Assembly (NCBI RefSeq): GCF_028023875.1 | Contig: NZ_JAQIPB010000003.1 | Coordinates: 372,001-436,000, forward strand | Source of the DNA: Xenophilus arseniciresistens | GTDB lineage: Bacteria; Pseudomonadota; Gammaproteobacteria; Burkholderiales; Burkholderiaceae_C | DNA length: 64,000 nt | Direction of reading: 5' to 3' | Shown here: positions 42,055 to 50,992 of the stretch, in pieces | Position numbering within the stretch: position 1 is the first letter of the stretch | Layout: each line of letters begins with the position of its first letter | The notes under the pieces: model-generated | Databases searched by the model: none | Seen by the model: the letters and a program-made list of their open reading frames with translations, nothing else | Told to the model about the DNA's origin: nothing | Translations under genes and position numbers: made by a program

Positions 42055-43354
42055 GGCCCGGCAGCCAGGTCACCAGCGGCGGCCACACATAGACCAGCCA
42101 GGCCAGGAACAGGATCAGGAACCAGTAGGGCATGGTGCCCACGAAGATCTCGTTCACGCGCACGCTGCTGTCGGGCACGGCCGCCTTCACCACCAGCACG
42201 CCGATGCCGAAGGGCGGCGTGAGCACGCCGGCCTCGATCACGAGGATGCCCACCAGCGCGAAGACGACCGGGTCGATGCCGGCCGACTGCGCCAGCGGCC
42301 AGAAGATGGGCACCGTCAGCAGCATGATGGAGATGCTGTCGATGATGCAGCCGAGCACGAACCACACCGCGCACATGAACAGCATCATGCCCACCGTGCC
42401 CAGGCCCATGCCCTGCAGCCAGTCCTGCACCATCTGCGGGATGCCGTTGAGCGCCAGCAGCTTGCTGTAGATCAGCGCCGTGAGGAGCACCAGCATGATG
42501 GGCGTGACGGTGCGGCCCGCGGACACGAAGGCGTCGAAGATGCCCCGCGCGCGCATGCCCTTGGCCAGCGCCAGCACCACGGCGCCGGCCAGGCCGACCG
42601 CGGAGCCCTCGGTCGGCGTGAAGTAGCCGAACCAGATGCCGCCCAGGGTCACGGCGATCAGCGCACCCACCCCCAGCGAACCACCGAGCTGCGCCCGCGT
42701 GAGCTGCGCCGCCTGCGAAGCCGCCGGCGGGTCCTCGGGCGCGGCCTTCGGAAACAGCTTGGCATACACCACGCAGTAGACCGCGTAGAGCACCGCCAGC
42801 AGCACGCCCGGCATCACGCCGGCCGCGAACAGCTTGCCCACCGACTGCTCGGTCAGGATCGCCCACACGATCATGAACAGCGAGGGCGGGATCAGCAGGC
42901 CCAGCACGCAGCTGCCCGCGATGCAGCCCGTGGCGAAGCTCTTGCTGTAACTGGCGCGCCGCATCTCGGGATAGGCCACGTGGCTGAAAGCGGCGGCCGC
43001 TGCCACGCCCACGCCGGTGACGGCCGCGAAGATGGCATTGCCGCCCACGGTGGCCACCGCCAGCCGGCCCGGCACGCCGCGCAGGAAGCGGTTGACCAGC
43101 GCGAACAGGTCGCCCGCCGCACCGCAGTAGGCGATGAGCATGCCCATCACGGTGAAACAGGGAATGACCACGAAGTTGTATTCCTTGATGCCGTGCAGCG
43201 CCGTCTGCTGCAGCAGATCGACGGTCGGCTGGACGCCGCCCAGCGCGGACACCAGCCCCACGGCACCGGCCATCGCGAACGCGAAGACCACGGGCACACC
43301 CAGCAGTACGAACAGCACCAGCGTCAGCAGGCCGCCCCACAATTGCCAATCCAT
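42047..43354 (-). CDS. dctM: TRAP transporter large permease DctM (second system)
   Basis: A 435-residue polytopic permease: LGVPVVFAFAMAGAVGLV, FVVIPCFTVMGMLIAYCG, PPSLFMIVWAILTEQS and TEGSAVGLAGAVV. It is preceded by GGAGAAG and lies 18 bases after dctQ. It forms, with the next two genes, a complete TRAP system in one operon with a cupin and a maspardin-like hydrolase. The transported acid is unknown. Confidence 0.94.
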   Translation of the reverse strand: MDWQLWGGLLTLVLFVLLGVPVVFAFAMAGAVGLVSALGGVQPTVDLLQQTALHGIKEYNFVVIPCFTVMGMLIAYCGAAGDLFALVNRFLRGVPGRLAVATVGGNAIFAAVTGVGVAAAAAFSHVAYPEMRRASYSKSFATGCIAGSCVLGLLIPPSLFMIVWAILTEQSVGKLFAAGVMPGVLLAVLYAVYCVVYAKLFPKAAPEDPPAASQAAQLTRAQLGGSLGVGALIAVTLGGIWFGYFTPTEGSAVGLAGAVVLALAKGMRARGIFDAFVSAGRTVTPIMLVLLTALIYSKLLALNGIPQMVQDWLQGMGLGTVGMMLFMCAVWFVLGCIIDSISIMLLTVPIFWPLAQSAGIDPVVFALVGILVIEAGVLTPPFGIGVLVVKAAVPDSSVRVNEIFVGTMPYWFLILFLAWLVYVWPPLVTWLPGLM

Positions 43355-43372
43355 GACTTCTCCTCCCTGTTG

Positions 43373-43885
43373 TCAGTCGTCGAGCGTCTCGGTGGCCGTC
43401 ATGCGGCCGCGAAGGCCCTGCGCCACGAAGCCCAGGCACACCAGCGCCGCCACCGTCCACAGCACCATGCAGCCGAAGCGCAGCGGCCAGGCCGGCACGC
43501 GGAAGGCGTCGTTGCCGAAGAACTCCCCGCTGGCCAGGCCGTGCCAGGCCGGCTCCCAGGACGCCCCGGCGATGGCGATGAAGAACACCGCACCCAGCAG
43601 GTAGGCCAGCGCATTGAACTGGCTGCGCAGCGCGGGCGGCAGCCGGTCGAGCACGAAGCTCACGCGCAGCAGCTTCTGCTGCCGGATGGCATAGGGCGCC
43701 TGCAGGAAGGTCACCAGAACCAGCGCCGTGGCGGTGATCTCCGCCGTGCCCGCAAAGGGGCGGTTGAAGAGCAGCCGCCCCGCAACGTCGTAGCACACCA
43801 GTGCCGAGAGAAAGGCCACCACCACGGCGCCGGCCACATGCAGGCCCAGCAGGCCGCGTTCAGTCCACTTGTCCATCATCATCAT
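43373..43885 (-). CDS. dctQ: TRAP transporter small permease DctQ (second system)
   Basis: A 170-residue four-helix protein (AGAVVVAFLSALVCYDVAGR; FAGTAEITATALVLVTFLQ; QKLLRVSFVLDRLPP). The start lies in a run of four Met codons (43874-43885), so the exact first residue is uncertain. Between dctP (22 bases) and dctM (18 bases). Confidence 0.9.
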   Translation of the reverse strand: MMMMDKWTERGLLGLHVAGAVVVAFLSALVCYDVAGRLLFNRPFAGTAEITATALVLVTFLQAPYAIRQQKLLRVSFVLDRLPPALRSQFNALAYLLGAVFFIAIAGASWEPAWHGLASGEFFGNDAFRVPAWPLRFGCMVLWTVAALVCLGFVAQGLRGRMTATETLDD

Positions 43886-43907
43886 CAGCGCCAGAGCCCC
43901 TGTGCGC

Positions 43908-44969
43908 TCACAACGGATAGTCGGCCGGGAACTTGTAGCCGGCCTCGCCCAGGAATCGGATGTAGGTCTTGAGCACCTCGGTGGCCGGCAGGCCCCTGGC
44001 GTCGAGCTCGCGCGCGGACTTGCCCGGCAGGTCGATCAGCAACTGGGCCCAGCGCTTGCGCTCGCCCTCCGGCAGGGTGTTGACGGTGATGCCGGCGGCC
44101 TTGAGCCTGGCCTCCACCTCCTGGTCGCGCTTCCTGCTGGTCTCGGCCACCCGGTCGGCCGTCTCGATCGCCACCTGGTCGATGATCTGCACCACCTCGG
44201 GCGGCAGCTTGGCGCGGGTGTCGGTGCTCATGAAGGCCACCAGGGTGCTCAGCGAACCGAAGCCGGACTTGTTCCAGAACTTGGCCACCTCCTGCAGCTT
44301 GAAGGCTTCCATGCCCGAGACGTAGAACAGGCTGCCTTCAGCCAGCTTGGTCTGCATGGCCTGGTAGTGCTCGCCGATGCCCAGGGTCACCGGCACCGCC
44401 TCGATGGGCAGGAACAGCGGCGCGTTGGTGCCCGCCATGGCCAGCCGCTTGCCCTTGAGCGCGGCCATCGTGTTCCAGTCGAAGGTGGTGGCCAGGCCAT
44501 AGGCCTCGGAGGTCATGGCCGCGAGCACATGGCTCTTGTAGGGCTTCATGCTTTCCTGCAGCGCCGGCACCTCCTTCATCATGCGGTGGCTGATCTTCTG
44601 CTGCAGCACCGGGTCGGGCGAGGTGAAGGGCACGTAGGCGCTGTAGTTCAGCAGTGCGGCGCGCGACTGCTCGAAACCGATGGGCACCAGGCCGATGTCC
44701 AGCGTGCCCTTGTGCACCGCCTCGATGGTCGCGTCCACCTTGGCCACGCTGCCGCCCCAGGCCTTGATGAAGCGGATGTTGTGGCCGGTCTTTTCCTTGA
44801 CGCGCTTGCTCACTTCGGGCGCGAAGTAGCTGTCGAACTGGCCCACGTAGGTCAGGCCCGTGGTGTGGCCCGAGCCCATGCGCAGGGTGTAGTTGTCGGC
44901 GTGGGCGCCCAAGGCGCACGCGAGCGAAACGGCTGCAGCCAGGGCCGCCTTGATCATCTTCTTGTTCAT
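43908..44969 (-). CDS. dctP: TRAP transporter solute-binding protein DctP (second system)
   Basis: A 353-residue periplasmic receptor with a signal peptide (ending LGAHAD). The family region around the ligand arginine is visible as LKGKRLAMAGTNAP, where the usual conserved Arg position is shifted or replaced; a GFGSLSTLVAFMSTDTRAKLP segment follows. GGAGACA precedes the ATG at 44969. It differs strongly from the first DctP, so the two TRAP systems carry different substrates. Confidence 0.88.
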   Translation of the reverse strand: MNKKMIKAALAAAVSLACALGAHADNYTLRMGSGHTTGLTYVGQFDSYFAPEVSKRVKEKTGHNIRFIKAWGGSVAKVDATIEAVHKGTLDIGLVPIGFEQSRAALLNYSAYVPFTSPDPVLQQKISHRMMKEVPALQESMKPYKSHVLAAMTSEAYGLATTFDWNTMAALKGKRLAMAGTNAPLFLPIEAVPVTLGIGEHYQAMQTKLAEGSLFYVSGMEAFKLQEVAKFWNKSGFGSLSTLVAFMSTDTRAKLPPEVVQIIDQVAIETADRVAETSRKRDQEVEARLKAAGITVNTLPEGERKRWAQLLIDLPGKSARELDARGLPATEVLKTYIRFLGEAGYKFPADYPL

Positions 44970-45022
44970 TGCTTGTCTCCGGTGGGGTTCTGGTGAAGGC
45001 CGCTGCCGCGGCCCTTGTGCGA

Positions 45023-45802
45023 TCAGTAAAGGGTCGAGAGCAGCATCTCCTCGTATGCGGCGGGCGCCAGCAGATGCGGGTAGTGGCCGCCGCTGGGCAG
45101 GCGCAGATGCCGCGCGCCCGGGTACTGGCCGCGCAGGCGCGCGCGCACCTCGGGCGGGATCAGCGGGTCGTCGTCGCACTCGAGCACCGTGACGGCCTGC
45201 GCCGGCAGCGCCAGCGGCGGGCAGGCCTGCGCCCGCACCACGCCCAGGAAGCGCGCATGCAGGTTGGCGGGCGACTGGCGCTTTTCGAGCATCAGCAACT
45301 GCAGCTTCTGCAGCTCGCCGGGCGGCGCCGCGCGCACGCGCTCCAGCCATTGGGCATGCAGGGCCTCGGGCGCCACGGATTCCACCCAATCGGGCTTGAA
45401 CAGCGGGTTGGCGGCCAGATCGCTGCCATCGACAAAACCGTTGCCGATGACCAGTGCGCGCACCAGCGCCGGATGGCGCAGCGCGAAGAACTGCGCCCAG
45501 TACGCGCCGAAGGACGAACCCACGACCACGCTGGGCGGCAGGCCCAGGAACTGGCACACCGCGGCCAGGCCGTCGGCCAGCTCATCGGCGCTGGCCAATG
45601 CGGGGTAGGTCACGGCGATGAGCCGCGTGCGTTCGCCCAAGGCGCCGAGCGTGCGCACGAACATGGCCGCATCGCCCACCGAGCCGGGCAGCAGCACGGC
45701 CACCGCGCCGGGGGCCGCTGTGTCCAGCCAGCGCCACTCATGGCCGTTGACGATCAGCGACTGCCAGGCGTAGCGCCGCTCCAGCTGGTTCAGCAGCTCC
45801 AT
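45023..45802 (-). CDS. Maspardin-like alpha/beta hydrolase
   Basis: A 259-residue alpha/beta hydrolase. The order of segments resembles the eukaryotic SPG21/maspardin family: LLPGSVGDAAMFVRTL, IAVTYPALASADELADGLA, the elbow VGSSFGAYWAQFFA, ALVIGNGFVDG and GGHYPHLLAP. The nucleophile is the second Ser of GSSFG. It begins 2 bases after the cupin stop and precedes the TRAP genes, so it likely processes the imported compound. The reaction is unknown. Confidence 0.82.
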   Translation of the reverse strand: MELLNQLERRYAWQSLIVNGHEWRWLDTAAPGAVAVLLPGSVGDAAMFVRTLGALGERTRLIAVTYPALASADELADGLAAVCQFLGLPPSVVVGSSFGAYWAQFFALRHPALVRALVIGNGFVDGSDLAANPLFKPDWVESVAPEALHAQWLERVRAAPPGELQKLQLLMLEKRQSPANLHARFLGVVRAQACPPLALPAQAVTVLECDDDPLIPPEVRARLRGQYPGARHLRLPSGGHYPHLLAPAAYEEMLLSTLY

Positions 45803-45804
45803 CC

Positions 45805-46353
45805 TCAGTCCCTGACGTGGCCGGTGGTGCGCAGCTCGTCCATCGCCTCGGGCGAGAACTCGGCCTTGGGCGCGTTGCCGCCAATGACGAACATCAGGCG
45901 CTGCTTCTTGCCCGGCTCGTCGAAGCTGATGTTCTCGAAGCGCCGCTGCACGCCGGGCGGGAAGGAGATGATGTCGCAGGGCCCCACGTCGAAGTACTCG
46001 ACCTGGCCGTCCACTTCCCACGAGCATCGCCACAGGCCGCTGATGGGCATGAAGGTCTCGTTGGTGTCGTGGTTGTGCATCATCGGGCCCTTGCCGGGCA
46101 GTGCTTCGCAAAAGCCGATGTTGAAACCCTCGTTGATCTTGATGGCCGAGGTTTCGGCGGCGCTGGAGCCCACGGGCGAGACGGTGGCCACGTCACCCTT
46201 GGGCCGCTGGAAGCCCAGCGCGTTGAACAGCGTGCGTTCGGCGCTGGGGTAGGTGCTGTCAGGCAGGCCGCCATCGTGGCCCTGGAGTTCATGGAAGTAG
46301 GCCACGCGCTTGCGCATTTCCTCGCGCGTCACGCGCACGACTGGAAGGCTCAT
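45805..46353 (-). CDS. Cupin-domain protein
   Basis: A 182-residue single-cupin protein. Metal-binding cupin motif 1 is seen around MMHNHDTNETFMPISG (two His and Glu), and motif 2 around CDIISFPPGVQRRFEN lacks the usual final His. AGGAGA precedes the ATG at 46353; the longer reading to 46458 has no matching content. It is the first gene of the second TRAP operon and faces a LysR gene. A dioxygenase or isomerase role on the imported substrate is possible but not demonstrable. Confidence 0.82.
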   Translation of the reverse strand: MSLPVVRVTREEMRKRVAYFHELQGHDGGLPDSTYPSAERTLFNALGFQRPKGDVATVSPVGSSAAETSAIKINEGFNIGFCEALPGKGPMMHNHDTNETFMPISGLWRCSWEVDGQVEYFDVGPCDIISFPPGVQRRFENISFDEPGKKQRLMFVIGGNAPKAEFSPEAMDELRTTGHVRD

Positions 46354-46430
46354 GAGATGTCTCCTGCATGTTGAAAATCGGGGTCGGCTGATTAGAAAAG
46401 CGCAGCCTGGCGAGGGCAATTTGCTGAGCC

Positions 46431-46454
46431 GATAGCCGCTATCGCGTGCGCGAT
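46431..46454. promoter_or_regulatory. Paired palindromes between cupin operon and lysR (candidate operator)
   Basis: GATAGC-C-GCTATC (46431-46443) overlaps ATCGCG-TG-CGCGAT (46441-46454). Both lie midway in the divergent spacer, 62-85 bases from the lysR start and 78-101 bases from the cupin start. LysR proteins typically bind a dyad at this distance. Confidence 0.6.
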
Positions 46455-46515
46455 GCACCCTTGCGCGCAGTGCCTGCTAAGTTCCGCGCACCTAGGTAGG
46501 AGACAGACGAGCACC

Positions 46516-47451
46516 ATGCGCCTCAAAGACATAGACCTGAACCTGCTGGTGGCCTTCGACGCGCTGATGCGCGAGTGCCATGTGACGCGCGCGGCCTACC
46601 GGCTGGAGATCAGCCAGTCCTCGATGAGCCTGGCGCTGGCCAAGCTGCGCACGCTGTTCCAGGACCCGCTGCTCATCAAATCGGGCAGCGCGCTGCAGCC
46701 CACCGTGAAGGCGCGCAACCTGGCGCCGGCCGTGGAGCAGGTGCTCAACAGCATCGACCGGCTGGTGCACGAGGAGCAGCCCTTCGACCCCGCGCATGCG
46801 CAGGAGACGGTGTCGATGATCGTGATCGACTACATCGACTTCGTGGTCATGCCGCAGCTCGCGTCGGCCCTGCAGCAGGCCGCGCCCGATGTGCGCCTGA
46901 ACATCGTGGGCCCCAACCCGCGCAGGCTGGGCGAGGTGATGACCAATGGCGAGATCGACCTCGCGCTGTCGTACTTCCCCTCCCCGCCCGACAGCGTGCG
47001 CACGCGGCCGCTGTTCAACGACCGGCTGGTGGGCGTGGCGCGCACCGGCCATCCGATGCTGCAGGGGCCGCTGACGCTGGAAGGCTTCTGCGCGCAGCGG
47101 CATGTGGCCGTGGAGCCCGCGGCCGGCGCCACGATGTACAACGCGCTGGTGGACGACGCCTTGCGCCGCCATGGGCGCGAGCGGCAGGTGGCGCTGTCCA
47201 AGCCCACCTTCCTGGGCGTGCCCTTCATCGTGGCGCAGAGCGACCTGATCGCGATGATGCCCGAGCGCGTGGCGCTGAAGTTCCGCGCGCTGGCGCCGGT
47301 GACGCTGTTCGAGCCGCCCTTCGAGCTGGAGCCGCTGACCATCAACCTGATGTGGCACGACCGCACGCACAACAACACCTTCCACCGGTGGCTGCGCGGC
47401 CTGATCACCCAGGTCTGCGGCGACATCGAGGCCCAGGCCGGCGTGGCCTGA
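46516..47451 (+). CDS. LysR family transcriptional regulator
   Basis: A 311-residue LysR protein of the NodD/LinR-like type: an N-terminal helix-turn-helix opening LKDIDLNLLVAFDALMREC and HVTRAAYRLEISQSSMSLAL, then DPLLIKSGSALQPT and an effector domain. It is divergent from the cupin-hydrolase-TRAP operon with a palindromic spacer, so it is most likely its activator. Its end converges on the P450 gene 13 bases away. Confidence 0.93.
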   Translation: MRLKDIDLNLLVAFDALMRECHVTRAAYRLEISQSSMSLALAKLRTLFQDPLLIKSGSALQPTVKARNLAPAVEQVLNSIDRLVHEEQPFDPAHAQETVSMIVIDYIDFVVMPQLASALQQAAPDVRLNIVGPNPRRLGEVMTNGEIDLALSYFPSPPDSVRTRPLFNDRLVGVARTGHPMLQGPLTLEGFCAQRHVAVEPAAGATMYNALVDDALRRHGRERQVALSKPTFLGVPFIVAQSDLIAMMPERVALKFRALAPVTLFEPPFELEPLTINLMWHDRTHNNTFHRWLRGLITQVCGDIEAQAGVA

Positions 47452-47464
47452 ACCCCTGGAGCGG

Positions 47465-49843
47465 CTACAGCGCCAGCACCAGCTTCTGGCCGCCGCAGGC
47501 GCGCGAGCAGCAGCTCATCATGCGCTGGCCGGCCTCGCGCTCGCTGCGCGTGAGCACCATGTCGCGGTGGTCTACCGGGCCTTGCAGCACGCGCACTTCG
47601 CACGAACCGCAAAGGCCCTCCTCGCAGTCGCTCTGCACGTCGATGTTGGCGGCGCGCAGCGCGGCCAGCAGGGTCTGGTCGGCGCGCACGGGCAAGGTCA
47701 AGCCTGAGTCCTTGAGTTCGACCTCGAAGGCCTGCTCCTTCGATGGATCGAGCGTGCCCAGCGTGGACTCGAAATGCTCCACGCGCAGCGTGTCTTCGGG
47801 CCAGTGCACGCAGGCCGCTTCCAGCGCCTGCAGCATGCGCAGCGGGCCGCAGGCATAGACCTGGGTGCCCTCCTGCGGCGTGGCCAGCAGCGTCTGCAGA
47901 TCCAGGCGCGAGCCTTCCTCGCTGACGTGCAACTTCAGATGCTCGCCATGCAAGGCCTGCAGCGCATCGATGAAGGCCATGCCCTCGCGCTTGCGGCCGC
48001 AGTAGTGCAGCTCATAGGGCGTGCCCATCTCGCGCGCGCGCCGCGCCATGGCCATCACGGGCGTGATGCCGATGCCGCCGGCCACGAAGACCAGGCGCTG
48101 CGCGCCTTCGTCGAGCCGGAAGTGGTTGCGCGGGCCGCGAATGCGCAGGCGATCGCCAGGCTTCACATTCGCATGCACCCAGGCCGAGCCGCCGCGGCTG
48201 TCAGGGTCGTCCAGCACGGCGATCTCGAAGGCGCGCGCATCGGCCGGGTCGCCGCACAGCGAGTACTGGCGCGAGAGGCCGCTGTCACCGCATTCCACAT
48301 CGATGTGCGAACCCGGCGCCCAGCGCGGCAGGCTGGTGCCGTCGGGCGCCACCAGGCGCAGGTGCAGCACGCCGTCGGCAGCGGGCGTGGCGGCCTCGAC
48401 CCGCACGGGCCGCGAGATGGCGTGGCCCGAGGGCTCGCCAATGCGCACGGGCGAGCGTTCGCCCTCGCGCACCGCGGCATCACGACGCTCGGGGTTCTGT
48501 GCGGGGTCCCATTCGACCCACAGATGCTCGGGGCCGCGGAAGGAGGTGTTGGGCACGTAGCTGAAGCTTTGCGGCGCCAGCTTCATGTGCGGCAGGCGGC
48601 GCGTGAATTCCTCCAGGAAGACCTGCATCTCCATGCGCGCGAGGTTCTTGCCCATGCACTGGTGCGAGCCGTAGCCGAAGGTCAGGTGGTCGCTGGCGTT
48701 GTCGCGGCGGATGTCCAGCAGGTCGGCATCGGCGAAGTGGCCTTCGTCATGGTTGGCCGAGGAGGTGACGATCAGCAGCTTGCTGCCCGCGAGAATGGGC
48801 ACGCCGCCCACTTCGCAATCGACCGTGGCCAGGCGCCGCCAGGCCGCCACCGAGCCGTTGTGGCGCAGGCACTCTTCCACCGCGTTGGGAATGAGCGAGG
48901 GGTCTTCGCAGATCTCGCGCCACACATGCGGGTGCTGCAGCAGCAGCTTGACGGCATTGGCCGTGGCGTTGGCCGTGGTCTCGTGCGCGGCCACGATGCC
49001 GGCCATCATCATCGAGTGCAGGTAGGAGTCGGTCACGACCTCCGGCATTTCCTTCTGCTTGCGGATGCCGTACTGCATCCAGCCGTCGGCCTCGGGGTTC
49101 TGGCGCATCTTCTCGAGCACCTTGCCGGCCAGTTGCCAGAAGTTGCCCACCGCATGGGCCACGGCCACCTGCTCTTCAGGCTTTGGGCGGCCCCAGGTGT
49201 TGACGGTGTGCGCGATGGAGTATTCGCGCAGCTTGTCCATGTCTTCCTCGGGCACGCCCAGGAAGTGCAGCGCCACCGTCAGCGGCACTTCCCACAGCAT
49301 CTGGTCCACCAGGTCTGCGCGGCCGTCGTCGATGAAGCGGTCCACGTACTCGCGCGCCAGCCGGCGCACCAGCGGCTCGTGGTGCGCCAGGTGCTCGGGC
49401 GTGAAGGGGTCCATCAGCGCGCGGCGGCGCGGCATGTGGGCCGGTTCGTCTTCATTGACCAGCGTGCGGTTGAGCGCGAAGCCGTACTGCGCCAGCACGG
49501 CATTGGCCTCGGGGCCGGTGGGCGTGATCTTCTCCAGCGCGATGGAGGGGCTGAAGCTGATGTTGTCGCGGAAGATGGCCTTGATGTCGTCGAAGCGCGT
49601 GACCACCCAGTAGCCCAGTTGCGGGCTGTAGAACACGGGCTCCTGCTCGCGCGACCAGCGCACGTAATCGGGCGGGTTCTGCTGGTAGCCGTCGCTGAAG
49701 GGGTCGAAGTCGGCCGCGCGGTGGCTCACGGGGCAGCCAGTGGGCGCCTTGTGGGCCGACAGCGCGGCGTGGTCGATGGGGCAGCCCCTGCGCGCAGCGG
49801 CAGCGGGGGAAGGAGCGACGGGTTCAGGGGCAGCGGGGTTCAT
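47465..49843 (-). CDS. Self-sufficient cytochrome P450 of the CYP116B type
   Basis: A 792-residue three-part fusion. The P450 domain spans about residues 1-450, with I-helix GIVAAHETTANAT, ERR-triad area EECLRHNGSVAAWRR and heme loop FGYGSHQCMGKN (heme ligand Cys396). A phthalate-dioxygenase-reductase-like FMN/NADH part follows (RQYSLCGDP; VFVAGGIGITPVMAMA; YACGPLRML). The C-terminal plant-type [2Fe-2S] domain carries CEEGLCGSCEVRVL and CCSRAC. All redox partners lie on one chain, as in P450RhF. The native substrate is unknown; hydroxylation or O-dealkylation is typical. It follows a Bug gene past a terminator. Confidence 0.95.
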   Translation of the reverse strand: MNPAAPEPVAPSPAAAARRGCPIDHAALSAHKAPTGCPVSHRAADFDPFSDGYQQNPPDYVRWSREQEPVFYSPQLGYWVVTRFDDIKAIFRDNISFSPSIALEKITPTGPEANAVLAQYGFALNRTLVNEDEPAHMPRRRALMDPFTPEHLAHHEPLVRRLAREYVDRFIDDGRADLVDQMLWEVPLTVALHFLGVPEEDMDKLREYSIAHTVNTWGRPKPEEQVAVAHAVGNFWQLAGKVLEKMRQNPEADGWMQYGIRKQKEMPEVVTDSYLHSMMMAGIVAAHETTANATANAVKLLLQHPHVWREICEDPSLIPNAVEECLRHNGSVAAWRRLATVDCEVGGVPILAGSKLLIVTSSANHDEGHFADADLLDIRRDNASDHLTFGYGSHQCMGKNLARMEMQVFLEEFTRRLPHMKLAPQSFSYVPNTSFRGPEHLWVEWDPAQNPERRDAAVREGERSPVRIGEPSGHAISRPVRVEAATPAADGVLHLRLVAPDGTSLPRWAPGSHIDVECGDSGLSRQYSLCGDPADARAFEIAVLDDPDSRGGSAWVHANVKPGDRLRIRGPRNHFRLDEGAQRLVFVAGGIGITPVMAMARRAREMGTPYELHYCGRKREGMAFIDALQALHGEHLKLHVSEEGSRLDLQTLLATPQEGTQVYACGPLRMLQALEAACVHWPEDTLRVEHFESTLGTLDPSKEQAFEVELKDSGLTLPVRADQTLLAALRAANIDVQSDCEEGLCGSCEVRVLQGPVDHRDMVLTRSEREAGQRMMSCCSRACGGQKLVLAL

Positions 49844-49888
49844 CGGGGGCTCCGGCGCGGGACAAACGGGAATCGGGAACGCAAAAGC

Positions 49889-49922
49889 AAAAAGCCCCGG
49901 ATGCGCAGGCGCACCCGGGGCC
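49889..49922 (-). terminator. Intrinsic terminator between the Bug gene and the P450 gene
   Basis: On the minus strand GCCCCGGGTGCG pairs with CGCATCCGGGGC, apart from one A/C mismatch, and is followed by TTTTTGCTTTT. It lies 10 bases past the Bug stop, so P450 expression would come from read-through or its own promoter. Confidence 0.8.
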
Positions 49923-49931
49923 GCAGAAGGG

Positions 49932-50900
49932 TCAGTCCAGCGTGATGTTCAGGTCCTTGATCAGCTTGTGCCAGCGCGTGGTTTCGCTCTGGATCAGCGC
50001 GGCGAACTCGGCCGAGCTGCTGCCCACGGGCTCCACGCCGAAGTCGATCAGCTTCTGCTTGACGCCGGGCTCGTTGATGGCCGCGACCACGCGCTTGTTC
50101 AGCGCGTCCACCGTGGCCTTGGGCGTGGCGGCGGGCACCACCATGCCCACCAGTGCGGCGGCTTCCACGTTCTTGTAGCCCAGCTCGGCGAAGGTGGGCA
50201 CGTCGGGCAGTTGCGGCAGGCGCTTGGCGTTGGCCACGGCCAGCGGGCGCACCTTGCCACCCTTGATGAAGCCGGCGCCGGCGGCCATGTCCACCATCAT
50301 CGCGGGGATCTGGTTGCCGGCCACATCGGCCAGGGCCGGGGCCGCACCGCGGTAGGGCGCGTGCGTCATCTTCAGGCCCGCTTCCACCTTCAGCAGCTCC
50401 ATGGCCAGGTGGTGCGGGCTGCCGGCGCCGGCCGAGCCGTAGTTCAGGCCATCGGGGCTGGCCTTGATCTGGGCGATGAACTCCTTCGCGTCCTTGGCCG
50501 TGACGGCCGGGCCGACGACCAGGATCATCGGGAAGCGGCCCATCAGCGTGACGGGCGCCAGGTCCTTGCTCGGGCTGTAGGTCAGCGTCTTGTACAGCGC
50601 GCTGTTGAAGATCATGGTGCCGTTGTCGGCCGACAGCACGCTGTAGCCGTCGGCGGCCGAGCGCGCCACGTCCGATGCGCCGATGGCGGTGTTGCCGCCG
50701 GGCTTGTTCTCGACCAGCACGGGCTGGCCGGTCTGCGTGGACAGCGTCTGGCCGATGGTGCGGGCCAGGAAGTCGGAGCCGCCGCCGGCCGGATAGGGCA
50801 CCACCCAGCGGATGGGCTTGGACGGATAGGCCTGCGCCTGGGCCAGCGAAGGGGCCAGCAGCGGCAGGGCCAGCAGGCAGCCGGCAACGAGTTTCTTCAT
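49932..50900 (-). CDS. Bug/TctC-family receptor
   Basis: A 322-residue periplasmic binding protein with a Sec signal (KKLVAGCLLALPLLAPSLAQAQ). The mature part begins YPSKPIRWVVPYPAGGGSD and has LVENKPGGNTAIGA and LNYGSAGAGSPHHLAMEL, the usual Bug ligand loops. GAGGAGACA precedes the ATG at 50900; a longer start at 50936 lies within the regulatory repeats. Divergent from an iclR gene. Confidence 0.93.
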   Translation of the reverse strand: MKKLVAGCLLALPLLAPSLAQAQAYPSKPIRWVVPYPAGGGSDFLARTIGQTLSTQTGQPVLVENKPGGNTAIGASDVARSAADGYSVLSADNGTMIFNSALYKTLTYSPSKDLAPVTLMGRFPMILVVGPAVTAKDAKEFIAQIKASPDGLNYGSAGAGSPHHLAMELLKVEAGLKMTHAPYRGAAPALADVAGNQIPAMMVDMAAGAGFIKGGKVRPLAVANAKRLPQLPDVPTFAELGYKNVEAAALVGMVVPAATPKATVDALNKRVVAAINEPGVKQKLIDFGVEPVGSSSAEFAALIQSETTRWHKLIKDLNITLD

Positions 50901-50940
50901 TGGAAATGTCTCCTCGAGAGGGTCGTGGGGAATCACGTAT

Positions 50941-50967
50941 TGCGTAATTCTATTTTTATATGCGTAA
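50941..50967. promoter_or_regulatory. Direct repeats TGCGTAA between bug and iclR
   Basis: TGCGTAA occurs at 50941-50947 and 50961-50967, exactly 20 bases (about two helical turns) apart. They flank an A/T-rich TATTTTTATA that could hold a -10 element. The pair is 40-66 bases from the bug start and 26-52 from the iclR start, a plausible IclR operator. Confidence 0.55.
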
Positions 50968-50992
50968 ATCGCCGCTCAGGAGTTTCCCCGAG

